Assembly: GCA_022432975.1 (NCBI GenBank)
Contig: CM039502.1
Location: 5,756,375-5,820,374 of the forward strand
Source: Begonia masoniana
Lineage: Eukaryota > Streptophyta > Magnoliopsida > Cucurbitales > Begoniaceae
DNA: 64,000 nucleotides
Direction of reading: 5' to 3'
A model generated the notes under the pieces. That model searched no databases. It saw only the letters and a program-made list of their open reading frames with translations, and had not been told where the DNA came from. Positions 12,152-24,032 of this stretch are shown one piece after another. The first letter of the stretch is position 1, and each line of letters opens with the position of its first letter. Both the position numbers and the translations under genes were made by a program.

Positions 12152-13857
12152 TAGTCACTTGATGAGAGGGAAGTTTCTCACTCCCTCAATTCCTTTGCTT
12201 CTTAGTCGATAAAATATTTCATTGAAATTGAAGAGATAAAGTCACGTAAACTAGCCTTGATCCACGAGTATCACTAACCCAGCCGATTTGGGCTGGTTCT
12301 CACCCTCATAAGCCTTGAACTCGTTTAAGATGTAGTAGAATCATCAGGTCGCGATATAGTTATTGGTTTTAGATGTTAAAAATTGTGAAAATTGAAATGA
12401 ATAATATATCTAAAAATCTGAACTAATTTGGTTAAAATCCAAGCTCAAAACTCCAAAACAACTCATAATTAGGCGTAAACGCAACTCAAAACATGAAACA
12501 TTGGCTCAAAATCAACCATAATTATAATTTTTTAATAATTTTAATTTTAAACCAAAATGGCACATAATTATAAAAATTAATTCGGTCCCAATTATGCAGT
12601 CGGGAAATCGTTAGGTCACGTTTCAATTTGACCCTATGGTAGAACTAAACCTAACCAGCTCGAGCACAGCCATGCTAAACACACTTTTACAATTATCAGA
12701 GACTTGAGAACCAATTTTAAATGGTGACTCTTCCATAAAATAAGAAAGTGACATTGATAAATCTATGAAAAAGTTATTATTGTCATTCTATGTAAAGTTT
12801 GATGTTTATTCTTGAATTTTTAATCATATTAATCTATTTTAATTTGTGATGTAGATAAATAGTCAAACAGATGAAATAAATATGAAAAATGATGAATTTT
12901 GGAAGTCCAGTCGCGGCCCAAAAGAGTCTGTATCGGGACATAAAATGAAAAAAAAAAATCAACGTTGCACAACAAAGAAAAAAGATGCTTGAGCCACTGA
13001 TCAAACTTCTTGAGTTGTGACCCAGCCAAAATAATAGAAAGTCTGAGCTACGGCCTGAGACCAGATTTATTTTCTAAAACTACGAAATCTCTCGCGTTTT
13101 GAAAGATTTTTCTGGAATTTTTGAAACTTTAATTGAAACTCCATAAATATGACATATTCAGGCGATAAGAAGGACCTTTAGCAACCTTGAGATGTATTTT
13201 TGGAGAGCTATCATAGAGGATTTTCGACATCGGACGAAGAGACCCACACACGTGTTACGAAGACATTCGGAGACAGATATCATCTTCTACTTATTTTTTT
13301 CTCTTTTTTTTGCATTCTATTCAACATGTTTTTTTTTTTTTCACTATATTGAACTAACTCTCTATTTCTAAAAAAGTGATGAATCTTTTATTTAAAATAT
13401 TATTTTGACTGGTTATAAGTTATGTTTGTTGAAATTATTATTTTATTTGTGATATTATGTTCTTCATACTATGAATTTTGTTGGTCACTCAGCGAAATAT
13501 TTTTATATTTAGGGTTTGACGTTTGAGAAAAGTAATTCTCAATGCAATCTGAATATTACAACATCAAATTTTAACAACTCAAGGGAGGATTAGGGTTTTG
13601 CAAAATCAAATATGATTTTAGGAATTATAATTAGATTGACACTCGAGAAATTGAGTTTAACAAATTTGTTTATAAATAATTTTTCAACTGAAAAATATTA
13701 ATCTAATAAATAATATGAAAAATATTAATGCTCGAGATTTATTCTAAATTGAATATTTTTTGTTAGTGATATGTTTTAAGTTGTTTATTTTATTTTAATT
13801 TTCAAAATCAGTTATCCAAATGAAGCTTGAATTAATAAAAGTCAAACTTAGTTAAAT
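12152..13857. other. Intergenic region between hAT and copia elements
   Basis: AT-rich DNA without a supportable gene. Near 12255-12345 there is GC-richer text (cagccgatttgggctgg, gaactcgtttaagatg) loosely like hAT subterminal sequence, and near 12600-12690 another such patch; neither has definable ends. The open frame at 12829-13029 has no recognisable content. Confidence 0.4.
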
Positions 13858-13865
13858 TCATAAAG

Positions 13866-15317
13866 TTGCCTAAAGGCAAGAAGGCTTTGAAAAATAGATG
13901 GGTGTATCGATTGAAGCAAGATGAACATACTTCACAACCTCGATACAAAGCTCGGTTGGTAGTTAGAGGCTTCTCGCAAAGAAAAGGTATTGATTTTGGC
14001 GAGATTTTTGCTCCCGTAGTTAAAATGCAATCCATTCGTGTTGTTCTTGGTTTAGCCGCTAGTCTTAACTTAGAGGTTGAACAAATGGATGTGAAGACGG
14101 CTTTTCTTCACGGGGATTTACAAGAAGAGATATACATGGAGCAACCGGAGGGTTTCCAAGAAAAGATGAAAGAAGGCTATGTTTGCAAATTGGTAAAGAG
14201 CCTTTACGGTTTGAAACAAGCGCCACAACAATGGTATCGCAAGTTTAGTTCGGTAATGCTTGAACATGGGTACAAGATGAACAAAACTGATCATTGTGTT
14301 TTTGTGCGAAAATTCTCTGATGGTGATTTTATTATTCTTTTGCTCTATGTCGATGATATGTTGATTGTTGGAAGGAACATTTCAAGAATCAATGAGCTAA
14401 AAGAGACTTTGAGTGAGTCGTTTGCTATGAAAGATTTGGGACCGGCGCGTCAAATCCTTGGGATACAAGTCATCCGTGATCGAGATGCCAAGAAATTGCA
14501 TTTGTCGCAAGAAAAGTACATTGAGAAAGTTCTTCGACGCTTCAACATGGATAAAGCTAAAGCAGTGAGTGTTCCTCTTGCTTCCCACTTTAAACTTAGT
14601 CATAATCATTGTCCTTCTATCGATGATGAGAAGTTGTCTATGAAGAACGTTCCGTATTCTTCGGCGGTTGGTAGTTTGATGTACGCTATGGTTTGCACAA
14701 GACCCGATATAGCGCACTCCGTTGGAATGGTGAGTAGATATCTTTCAAATCCGGGAAGACATCATTGGGAGGCCGTGAAGTGGATTATGAGATATCTCCG
14801 GGGAACGACGAATCTTAGATTAACTTTGGGATGTGAGAAGCCTATGTTGGTTGGGTTTACAGATTCAGATTTAGCCGGAAGCTTGGATGATCGAAAATCT
14901 ACTTCGGGGCATATGGTGACTTATGCCGGGGGAGCCGTGGCATGGCAATCTAAATTGCAAAAGTGTGTTGCACTTTCTACTACCGAAGCCGAGCTTATAG
15001 CCGCCGTGGAGGCAACAAAAGAATTGTTGTGGTTGAAAAAGTTCACGATGGAACTTGAGTTGAAGCAACCAAGGTATGTCTTATTTTGTGATAATCAAAG
15101 TGCAATTCATCTTGCGAAAAATTCTTCATTTCACTCGAAATCAAAGCACATTGAAATTCGTTATCATTGGATTCGTGACGTTTTGAACGATAAGATGTTG
15201 GAACTTGAAAAGATTCACACAGATGATAATGGTTCAGATATGTTGACAAAGGTTTTGTCCCGGAATAAGTTTGAGTTTTGCCGCTCGGTTGCCGGGTTGA
15301 CAACGCCCTCCAACTAG
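13866..15317 (+). CDS. Copia pol fragment: reverse transcriptase and RNase H
   Basis: Open frame of about 483 codons, truncated at its N-terminus; the ATG is not a real start. The RVT_2 domain opens with KGKKALKNRWVYRLK and KARLVVRGFSQ. The catalytic YVDD box lies in LLLYVDDMLIVG about residue 165. RNase H follows, with FTDSDLAGSLDDRKSTSG, LSTTEAEL and CDNQSAIHLAKN. It copies element RNA to DNA in virus-like particles when complete; here it lacks gag, protease and integrase. Stop TAG at 15315-15317, then the polypurine tract and LTR. Confidence 0.93.
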   Translation: MPKGKKALKNRWVYRLKQDEHTSQPRYKARLVVRGFSQRKGIDFGEIFAPVVKMQSIRVVLGLAASLNLEVEQMDVKTAFLHGDLQEEIYMEQPEGFQEKMKEGYVCKLVKSLYGLKQAPQQWYRKFSSVMLEHGYKMNKTDHCVFVRKFSDGDFIILLLYVDDMLIVGRNISRINELKETLSESFAMKDLGPARQILGIQVIRDRDAKKLHLSQEKYIEKVLRRFNMDKAKAVSVPLASHFKLSHNHCPSIDDEKLSMKNVPYSSAVGSLMYAMVCTRPDIAHSVGMVSRYLSNPGRHHWEAVKWIMRYLRGTTNLRLTLGCEKPMLVGFTDSDLAGSLDDRKSTSGHMVTYAGGAVAWQSKLQKCVALSTTEAELIAAVEATKELLWLKKFTMELELKQPRYVLFCDNQSAIHLAKNSSFHSKSKHIEIRYHWIRDVLNDKMLELEKIHTDDNGSDMLTKVLSRNKFEFCRSVAGLTTPSN

Positions 15318-15332
15318 TCGGTCGGGGGAGTT

Positions 15333-15981
15333 TGTTGGGTTTATTCCTCCTAATTGGAAGGGCCCAATTTGGTGTGGCCTTGTTTGTAGGCCCATGTCTT
15401 GAATGACATGTTAGGGTTTGTGGTTTAATTCAAAATGACAAGAGTGAAGATAGAAGAGAGAAAACCAAAATCCATTTTCGGATTTTACTGTAGCAGCTGG
15501 AGAAGAATCGCGTTTGCGAGAGTTTGCACCGTTAGATCGGCTTGAAATTTTGACAGCTTGTTTGCGATATCTGGGGCTACATTCTGAACGGTGGAGATCG
15601 GTTTTTGAGGCTTCTAAGTCTGTCCGACAGAGGAAAAACAGAACAGCGGTTTTTGGTAACCCTTTTTCAATTTCTTCTTGTTTGATGCTCTTGTGCTTTG
15701 TGGATTGCCAAGATAGTTGATTTGTCTTGATGAAAATGTTGTATGCCTCTAGTTTGATGATCTAGAGAGAACTTTGATTGTATCCATATTGATTATAGTG
15801 GATTGTTAAGCGGCCTACACGGGTCCCGTGGTTTTTACTCTCGTTTTGAGAGGTTTTCCACGCTAAAATGTGTCTTGCATTGTGGATGTGATCTTATTGT
15901 TAATTGTTCAATTATTCTTATACTTGGTTAATTGGGAAAGGTTTGATACAAACTTCCGTTGCGACGAACACTTTCCCAACA
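15333..15981 (+). repeat. 3' LTR of the copia element
   Basis: Starts TGTTGGG immediately after the polypurine tract and ends CCCAACA, giving perfect 7-bp inverted ends with the usual TG...CA. Length 649 bp. Short open frames inside it are not genes. Confidence 0.88.
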
Positions 15982-17011
15982 ACTTGTAGGTTGACCCTAT
16001 TACAGCTCTCACCTAACAAATGTCATTATTAACACAACACATTGTAAATCTAACATGAAGAGGTGGAATAGTGGATAGAGAATCATTATCGAATCCATTG
16101 GATCATCCATGGCAGCTGAAGAGAATAGAGAAAGGCTCAATACGTAAATAATAGAGGATATACCAACTTTAGAAATAACGATTTGTCTAATTATTATCAT
16201 TCATGACTTAAAAATCATAAGAAATTTAGTTATGCAAACAATAAAAACACCCTGAATCCTCAAAATCCTTCTCTTGATTTTTAGAGTCAAATGAATAAGA
16301 AGAAACACTTTTTTGAAAACCTAGTGAGCACTTCCGTGGTAGAAACTTGGTGAGATTTATAATGACTAATAGTGACTTGACAATTATGAGACTCAAATGG
16401 GTAACACGAATGTATCTAATCAAGTCTTTGAAGACTCAAATTAGACAATTAGCCAATGCCATAAAAATCTCAAAAAAATAGTTTTTCCGATCAACACTTG
16501 GAAGAATCCAAGAAAACAATATCATGCATCTACAATCCGTAACGAAAAAAAAATTAAAATCATCAGAGAGATAAGAGGTTAGAAAAACGTTGACTGATAA
16601 GCAAGATGAATCACAAGAAGTCGAGGAAATTAGAAAGGAGGTTGAACCAAAGAAGGACCGGCCAGTTTAGACCATGCCAGGCTCAACTTGTTGTTGTAGC
16701 GAACTAGCCCACTCGTTTAACAAGACTAGTATGTACAACACCACAAGAAGTCATGAGAAGAAAACTATTAAGCTAACTAAATTCCTTGAGAGCTTTCACA
16801 ACCAGCCATTAATTTCCAAGTAATGAGATGAACTGAGAAAGGTTTACTAGTGGTTGTACCTAATGATAGGTGGTTTCTCTCAATCTGTTTCTCTTTTATG
16901 TATGATAAATTGCCCCGAAAGGGATGTAGAACTTGACTAATTTACGAGAAAATGTACAATAATATATCATGTACGAATGATCTTCACACTTCTTAAACTA
17001 ATAAAATCTCT
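15982..17011. other. Intergenic region downstream of EXO70, with a hAT-like end
   Basis: No gene is visible. Positions 16654-16731 hold a hAT-like terminal block, listed separately. The last 100 bases up to 17011 are probably EXO70 3' untranslated sequence. Confidence 0.45.
16654..16731 (-). repeat. Detached hAT-like terminal sequence
   Basis: Read on the minus strand from 16731, TAGTCTTGTTAAACGAG then TGGGCTAGTTCG aligns with the left end of the hAT element at 10770 (TAGTGGTTTTAAACGGG then TGGGCTGGCTCGG). No partner end and no target duplication were found. Confidence 0.55.
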
Positions 17012-19176
17012 CTATTGAGATTCAAATCCGACTGTGTTTTCCATTCCAGCAATTCGATTGTTCAAATAGCTCGGTTTGTACTTGTCGGCAGCGTCTTGGT
17101 CATCCTCGTTGAAAGCCTGGGCCACCAAATGCTGGACTGTCTGTAGGCTAACAAAGGACTTTCCTAGAAAAACCGAGTACCGGTTCACAAACTCGGAATA
17201 AACCGGGAGTACAAGCTTTAACGTAGCCTCCTTCATTTGCTCTCTCAAATCCGGGTCGGGTATGCAGTAAAGTACCGTGTGTCTGTGAGAAACTTCGTTG
17301 AGGCAGTTCAAAAAAGCCTCCATTTTTCCTCTCGTCAGACCTGCAATGGCTTCCTTGCTCTGCCTCTTCATGTCATCTTCTTCCTCTAAAATCATCACCA
17401 ATGGCCCCCAGGCTAGGTTTTGGTACATATAAGCGGATTCCTCGGCCACTATTTTGTACCTCTTTCTCATATACTGTTCCCCCAGCAGTCTTCCTAGTTC
17501 TGTGTTTCTGGTCCTCATGTAAATGTACCAGTACGTGTTCATCGAGAATATGCACGGTAGAATTTTATCCTTGTAGCGTAATTTTTTAGATTCGACGTTT
17601 CTTTGAAGAGCTTCGATCATGTTGGAAATGGCGTCTTCTAATAAATTCTCTCTGGTTTCGGGCTTTGAAAGAATTCCTGCCTTCCATATTTTCTCTGTGT
17701 GAAGGACTTTTTCCATGGATGTGCTATAATTTTCGCTTGCTAAGAACTTGAGGTAATTGACTGCATATCTTACTAATTTTGGGACCGATCCGTCTTTTGG
17801 GGGAGGAAAACCATCGGAATCACCTTCGATTTGGAGGCCGAACTCCCAGAATACTTTTGTTGAAGCATGGATTAAAAGCTTTTGGAGTTCTCTGAATCGA
17901 GTACAGATGTCTGCTCCGGCATCTCCTTCGAAAATCTGAGCGAATTCAGGATTGAGTTTTTCCAATGAATCGAACATGTCCAAAAACTTGAACAGCTTCT
18001 GCGGCTCTTTGCTGCTCCTCGCGACGCCTTCTCCAAACCGGAAGAAGACTGCCATTATTTTGTCCGATATCTTCGTGAAACATTCCGGCCATACTAGTCC
18101 GTCCATGATTGTTCCGAGAACTTGGTTGCAGAGTTTCTTTTCAGATTCTATCACCGTTGTGGCTGCAAGTTCGAAGTGTTTTATCCAAAGAGTAATTGCA
18201 GACTCCAAATTCTCCCACTCCAATTTGTCAATTTCTTCAGGAGTGTAAGTTTTTAGATAATCTGGATTTAGCCTCATTAGTGCTTTAGCTGCTCTTCTGT
18301 ATCTAACCTGCGTGGAAGACATCAATGCTGGAATTCACTAAGGAATGAACAAATTTCAGTAGATTTTCGCTGTTCAGAAGATTTGGATTAACTTACCTTT
18401 ACAAAACTGTCTATGCATATATCCAAGCAATCATTCGCATTCAGAGTTTCAGAAATTCGTCTAAGAACTTGAATCTCCAGCTCTGAACCCAGCGCATGGG
18501 CAACAATATCAGCTTCTTCCTCATCAGTCTGCGGTTCCATTATATTCTGATGTTTCAGTTGCAGCAAGATTCTTTCATACTCATCTTGTAAGTTTAACAA
18601 AGCTTCGTCAAGGAGGCCCTCAAACCTCATGGCATCAATCTCAGTCTCGTAAAGAGCTTTAAGAGTGATGAGAGTTTCTCTCAGCCTGAGAATTCTGTGC
18701 TGATCCGTGGCCTTCGTTCTGCTCAGAAACTCTACGACCTCTTGAAGCTTCTGAATCACTGGCTCGCCCACTTGGCCAATCGAATTTACAGCTGCATTGA
18801 GCTTCTCAACACAATCCACATAACTGATGATCTTCTTGAGCCTTTTCTGCGGCGATTTCTCAGCCGACAATTGCGACGAAAGTTGAAGGATCTCACATTG
18901 GAATGATTCGAAGAGCTTAAAGTCATCGAGAAGTGCGAGAGCGGGAGACACTGCTCGGTTGATTCGGGTATCGAGTGCTTTGTTTGCCATGGCCTGAGAC
19001 TGCAAAGGCGCTATTCTTCTTGAAGCCATGGCTACATTTTCGTCGATTAAGCATAGCTTCTTATCCATAGACTGAAGGTCTTCCTCCAATTTGGCTGATG
19101 CTTTGAGGATCTTCTTCAAATCCGAACATGCTAATACAAGCTGAGAAAACCGACAGTCGTCGTCAGTGGGTGCCAT
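17012..19176 (-). CDS. EXO70: EXO70 exocyst subunit
   Basis: Two exons, 19176..18397 and 18307..17012, joined at phase 0 over an 89-bp GT-AG intron; 691 aa. The first exon encodes a helical N-terminal rod region (residues 1-260). The second encodes the Exo70 domain, recognisable from YRRAAKALMRLNPDYLKTYTP, VPKLVRYAVNYLKFLASENY, CIFSMNTYWYIYMRTRN and YSVFLGKSFVSLQTVQHLVA. EXO70 binds plasma-membrane phosphoinositides and recruits the exocyst, which tethers secretory vesicles. Plants carry many paralogues; the single intron and divergent N-terminus suggest an A3-like or related member rather than EXO70A1, but this was not tested. The frame is intact throughout. Start at the ATG at 19176 (MAPTDDDCRFSQLV). 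Confidence 0.93.
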
Positions 19177-22100
19177 ACTTTCTTCTCTCCTGAGCTCTCA
19201 GATTCCCTGCACTGAAAATGGTAGGCTGTAAAAGATAAAGAGAAACGTTAATCACAAGGTTAAATTCTGGTGGGGGTATTGGAGAAGACGACTTCGACGG
19301 CAGAAGCCAAGTATATTACCGGGTCCTCGATGCAAACTAAAGGACAATTGGCAGCTGCTTCATGGAAACAAACAAATCTGATTGGAAGCATACAAGATTC
19401 CTCGCCGGTTCAAAATGGGCTCCAATCGAGTTCCTGGCAGCTGCTCGATTGGGCTTTTGACTCAGTAATCGATGGCTTCCGCCTCCATGTGAGCCCATCA
19501 CATACTTAATTTAAAAAGAAAAAAAAATATGAAATTTAAATAGATAAGAGTGTTGTTCCAAAGAGAGATTGAAGAGAACTAAAAATAGTTAGTGTTAAGA
19601 GTGGGTTGGACTAGTGAGAGAAAGAAAAAGAAAAAAGAAGATTTTTTTCTTAGGATTTTTTTATGGTTGCGCACTTGCGCCCAAGATTAGATGGTTGATT
19701 TATTTCAGCCAAATTTTCGGAGGGTTCTTTGTATCAACGAGATTTACAGTTCTACCAGTTTCTTTTTTCGAATAGCCTTAGTCACTCACCTTGTATCATC
19801 AGTCGGTTTGGTAAGAACAATATATTTTTCTCCTATGCTAAGAATATTTGTTGGCGAGATTTATTGTTTACATTGTTGTTTCTTCTAAAAGTTATTATTT
19901 GGTACTCATTATTTCTATGGAGATTATATCAGATTTTGGTTCCGTTGAGATAGTCCATTGTCGAATCACATTAAAATTCAATCTCATTATTTTATGCTTT
20001 ATTTTTGTAGCGTATTATTAATTAGCATAATAATCTCTTTTAATAATATAAAAAAAATTATTCGCCGCGTCTTTTAATTCCTAGACCATTTTTTCCCAAA
20101 AAATGACATTAGAGTCAAGTTGCTAGATATCAAATTTAGTCACCTTTCACCTCGATTAGTAAAGTTTGCAACTTTATAATTGTTTGTGTAGATCAAAATG
20201 GTCGAGGAGTTCAATTATAAGATTGAAGTTTGACTGTTTTTATACGTTAAAACCTATGATAGAATATATTTTATTGTAAAAATATTCATGAGCTAGTTAA
20301 TGGGAAGCAACAAGACCAGGAGGGAAGAGAAATAAAGATTGAGAATTGATGCTTCAAAAATATGTCACTCATATAAGATATTAGGTTGATGCAAAGATGT
20401 TTCACAATATTGCTACAGAGACAGAGACAGGAGTCGATCAAGTGTTAAAGAAGTTAGAATCATTGGTTGAAAATTGCAATGCTTAAAATAAACCTTTTAT
20501 AATTAAGAGACTTGTGAATTTAAAATACGTAAATAGATACATTAACAACGAGCCTATAAGCGAATTTTAGAGTTCGATGAATCGACTGCTGGGTATAAAT
20601 ATCACGTTAGATGATTAGTTATAGGCTTTGCTATTATTTACTTTTATGTTAAACAGTTGAAAAACACTTATAATTATAGTTAGCAACTCAATACTAGATA
20701 ATAAATTAATTCTTGATGACATTCACTTAAAGAGGAATGTAGAAGAAATTATTCAGGTCATTCTTTTAGTGGAGGTGTTATTGTTAACTAGAAACAAGAA
20801 ATACATGATCAAAGTCAAAATAAAGACCATCATAAAAAAGGGTCATCGAGAGGGAGATCTAAAAGTTTTAAATAGTTAATCACGACAAAAATATTACCTA
20901 TGATTGACCCAATGGAAGTAGGACAACATTCATGTATCAAGTTTGCTTGCAAGTGTTCACTCAAAAGGATTTATGACCGTACCTACAACATCTCCGGAAG
21001 TAGTAGTTTCTATGTTGTGAGGAGGAAGAACCAACCATTCTGGCTTGACAAAACTTCTATGCTCAACAAAGTTAATTATTTACATTGAAGCATTTCATTT
21101 GCATGTTACTTTCCATTGGTGGTAAACTAATTGATTTAAGTTTTACCATCTATTCATAAAGTACCGAAAATGCAATTCCGGATCGCTCTATGTTTTATGG
21201 TGACCATTGACGAGGTTCACAATCTAGACTTCATTGACGTTTATTTGCCCGAATCAGTATTTTATGTCGTGGCTTAAGCTCGAAAACGTAAAGGCTTAAT
21301 AGCATCGGGGCATTGCCAGACCAGTCATGAATTACGCCATGGCATTCTATTCAAAGCATCAAGGCGCATTTCTTACATAAAAATGTTGGGAGCACTATAC
21401 TAAAAACGACGTAGCATTCTAATTCTCGGAATGCTAGAACATTCAATCCTTGGAACGTCATGAAGTCCACGTGCCAGTTTATCATGTTTCACTGTTATAA
21501 CGTCGTGACATTCTTTCTAAAACGTCGTGGCATTATTGCATTTTGTGTCCACCGTCGCTTGGTCATTGTTTTAGAACCAAATACATTATACCAACATGTT
21601 CACAATCCAAATCTCTATCAATTGATATCAATTTTAGCAACAGAAACTCTGGACGCTTGCGCTCAAATCTAAAAGTTTGGATTATCGTGCTGATTTCATG
21701 TTTTCGCCACATAAAACTTATATCTATCAATTTGTCTCAACTCAACAAACCATTTTAAAATTGATGATGCTTCAAAATTCTCGTCAAACTTCCTCGTCCG
21801 ATCAAATGTCTGATCGGTAACTGCTCTCTCTCTGGACAATTTCTTTTTCTTTTTCTTTCTTTTTTTTTTTCTTTTAATTTCTAAGCTTTAACTAAATTAG
21901 CAATTTCTAAATTCATTCGATATATTAAGAGAAAATTAACAATTTAACCTTCAATTTTGTAAAAACTATGAAATTACCAAGCTTAATTTTATTTCATCAT
22001 TATTACCGTTTTAATTAAGTATGTTACACATGTTAATTTTCTATTGGCTAAATATTTTCTTACGGCTAATAATTAAATTATTTTACACTAACCATTTTGA

Positions 22101-22822
22101 CCTACTTTATAATCCATGATTAGTGTTTCAAAGTCATTAATAACTTTTCCCTTAATTATTTCATAGTACAGATATTATCTTCAAATTCACATAAATTTTT
22201 CGTTCTGAATTTAATTTACCAAATTTTACAATCATTGAGTTATTTGTTTTCTACTCTTTTATTTTTCTACCATTTGAATGAAAATTTGAGATGGTAGCTT
22301 CAGTTTATTGTATATCCTCCAAAATCAGAAATAAGATATATGAACTAATATCAATTTCAAAACATAAATTATGACCATACGAACATGCTCGTATAATTAT
22401 TAATAAGTTAATTGCAATTCAATCTATTACCATTCAAATGCTACTATACACTCGTTTACAATACTAAACGAAACATAAATATAAGCATCGCGGATTTCGC
22501 GAGAGGCCTATGAACCCTAACTTTACACACGTCTAGTATCATAAATTTGTTAGTACAATCGATATTTTATACAAATACATATTATAAATTCCGTCAAAGA
22601 TACTTCATAATATAATTTAGTACGCAACTTTAAACCATTAACTTAGTGAATCCAAAAAGTTCAACTATTGCTTATCTTCTACTATTGTTTCCCTCTCTTC
22701 TTCCTCTCCATATTCTACTTGAATTCATCACAATCCATTACCAGATGAAAAAGAATATATAGAACTTGTGCATTAAGAAATTTAACACGTATTAGTTTAT
22801 AGTTGACTGAACTTCACGTGTT
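19177..22822. other. Gene-poor AT-rich region upstream of EXO70
   Basis: The first 100-200 bases are the EXO70 leader and promoter. Beyond that there is no coding region with recognisable content; open frames are short. Positions 21240-21560 hold a degenerate motif array, listed separately. A CT-rich run lies at 21840-21880. Confidence 0.5.
21240..21560 (+). repeat. Degenerate array of acgtcgtggcattct-like motifs
   Basis: Variants of the phrase recur irregularly: tatgtcgtggctt, acgccatggcattct, aaacgacgtagcattct, aacgtcgtgacattct, aaacgtcgtggcatta, plus partial gcatcggggcatt. Spacing is roughly 40-90 bases. It may be an eroded tandem repeat inside an old LTR; no borders were found. Confidence 0.45.
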
Positions 22823-22919
22823 AAATTTAATAGTTTGTGTAACAATAAATTCAAAGTTTATTATATATAAAAAAAACTTAAAATATTATAAGAAATTATG
22901 ATTTTTATTAATATATTAA
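22823..22919 (+). repeat. Left direct repeat flanking the foldback element
   Basis: About 97 bases (aaatttaatagtttgtgtaa ... ttaatatatta) repeated in the same orientation at 23769-23864 with a few substitutions and small indels. The pair brackets the palindromic element exactly. Confidence 0.75.
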
Positions 22920-22920
22920 T

Positions 22921-23768
22921 AGTAATTATCGATTTTAACCTTGTACTATGCACTTTATTTCAATTAGCCCCATGTACTAAACAAACTGAAAAACCAAACT
23001 CTGTACTTTGATTCTGTTATCAGTTTTGATCTTCCATCAACAATTTCGTTAAACCCTCATTTAAAAATTTACAAAACGATATTGAATTCACTTTAAATTT
23101 TTACCACATGTTTACTACTTAATGAGAAGAAGATATGAAAGTTTTTATGATTTTTTAACACATGTACAATTTATTGTAATTTTATTTTAGTAATTTATAA
23201 AAATATTATAATAAATCATACAAGTTTTAGAAAATCACGAAAATTTTTATATTATCTACCCATAATAAGGTGAACATGTGAAAAAATTTCAAATAAACCT
23301 ATTATTGTTTGTTATTTTTTTAAAAATTAATTTATAAAGTAAAGAAGAAACTGAGATTAATTTTAAACAAATATCAAAAGACATTGGATTTATTGAAAAC
23401 TTTTTTCACATATTCACCGCATCATTGGTAAATAATAAAAACAGTTTCTTAATTTTATAATAATCGTATGATTTATTATAATATTTTTATAAAATACTAA
23501 AATAAAATTATAATAAACTGTATATGTGTTAAAAAATCACGAAAATTTTCAGATTATATTCTCATTAAGTAGTGAACATGTGATAAAAATTTCAAATAAA
23601 TCCAATATCATTTTATAATTTTTTAAATGAGAGTTTAACGAAATTGTTAATAGAAGGTCAAAATTGATAACAAAATCAAAGTACAGGATTTGATTTGCTG
23701 GTGTTTTTAGTACAGTGGGCTAACTGAAATAAACTGTATAGTACAGGGTTAAAATGGATAATTACCCT
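22921..23768. mobile_element. 848-bp palindromic foldback element (MITE-like)
   Basis: The left end agtaattatcgattttaacc and the right end read on the other strand (agggtaattatccattttaa) match, and the match continues inward almost to the centre near 23345. For example ctacttaatgagaa (about 23115) answers ttctcattaagtag (about 23563), and tataataaatcata answers tatgatttattata. Arms are each about 400 bases and AT-rich with scattered mismatches and indels. No transposase is present. The terminal text resembles Mutator-like plant MITEs, but no short target duplication is evident; instead, 97-bp direct repeats flank it. Confidence 0.75.
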
Positions 23769-23864
23769 AAATTTAATGATTTTTGTAACGATAAATTCAA
23801 AGTTTATTATATATAAAACAAATTAAAATATCATAAGAAATTATGATTTTTTATGAATATATTA
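23769..23864 (+). repeat. Right direct repeat flanking the foldback element
   Basis: Counterpart of 22823-22919 (aaatttaatgatttttgtaa ... tgaatatatta). A further near-identical copy lies about 2.26 kb downstream inside the tandem duplication, near 26036-26130. Confidence 0.75.
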
Positions 23865-24032
23865 AAAAGTCACATCAAATGTATTGATTGGTTGTAAAAC
23901 GACCACGTAAAGTTCCATAATAAATCAAGTGCGCCATCATCGTAGCAGAGTATTATTTTTTGGTGCCGAAACTAAACAAAATTCTAACCCACTTCTGTTG
24001 GCGTGGACGAGAAGAAAATTTTGCCTTTGCGC

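Larger units (their letters stand above)
13858..15981 (+). mobile_element. Ty1/copia retrotransposon, 5'-truncated, with 3' LTR
   Basis: The element begins abruptly within pol, at or just before 13866, runs through reverse transcriptase and RNase H, a polypurine tract (gtcgggggag, 15321-15330) and a 649-bp LTR. No 5' LTR, primer-binding site, gag, protease or integrase is present upstream. Sequence style matches the Tnt1-like (Tork) group. The pol frame is uninterrupted, so insertion or loss of the 5' half was fairly recent. The target duplication cannot be tested because the left end is missing. Confidence 0.92.

Noticed and set aside
12829..13029. Short minus-strand open frame between transposons
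   Set aside because: AT-driven, no domain, and no splice or promoter context.
15514..15720. 68-codon open frame
   Set aside because: Lies wholly inside the copia 3' LTR and matches no retroelement protein.
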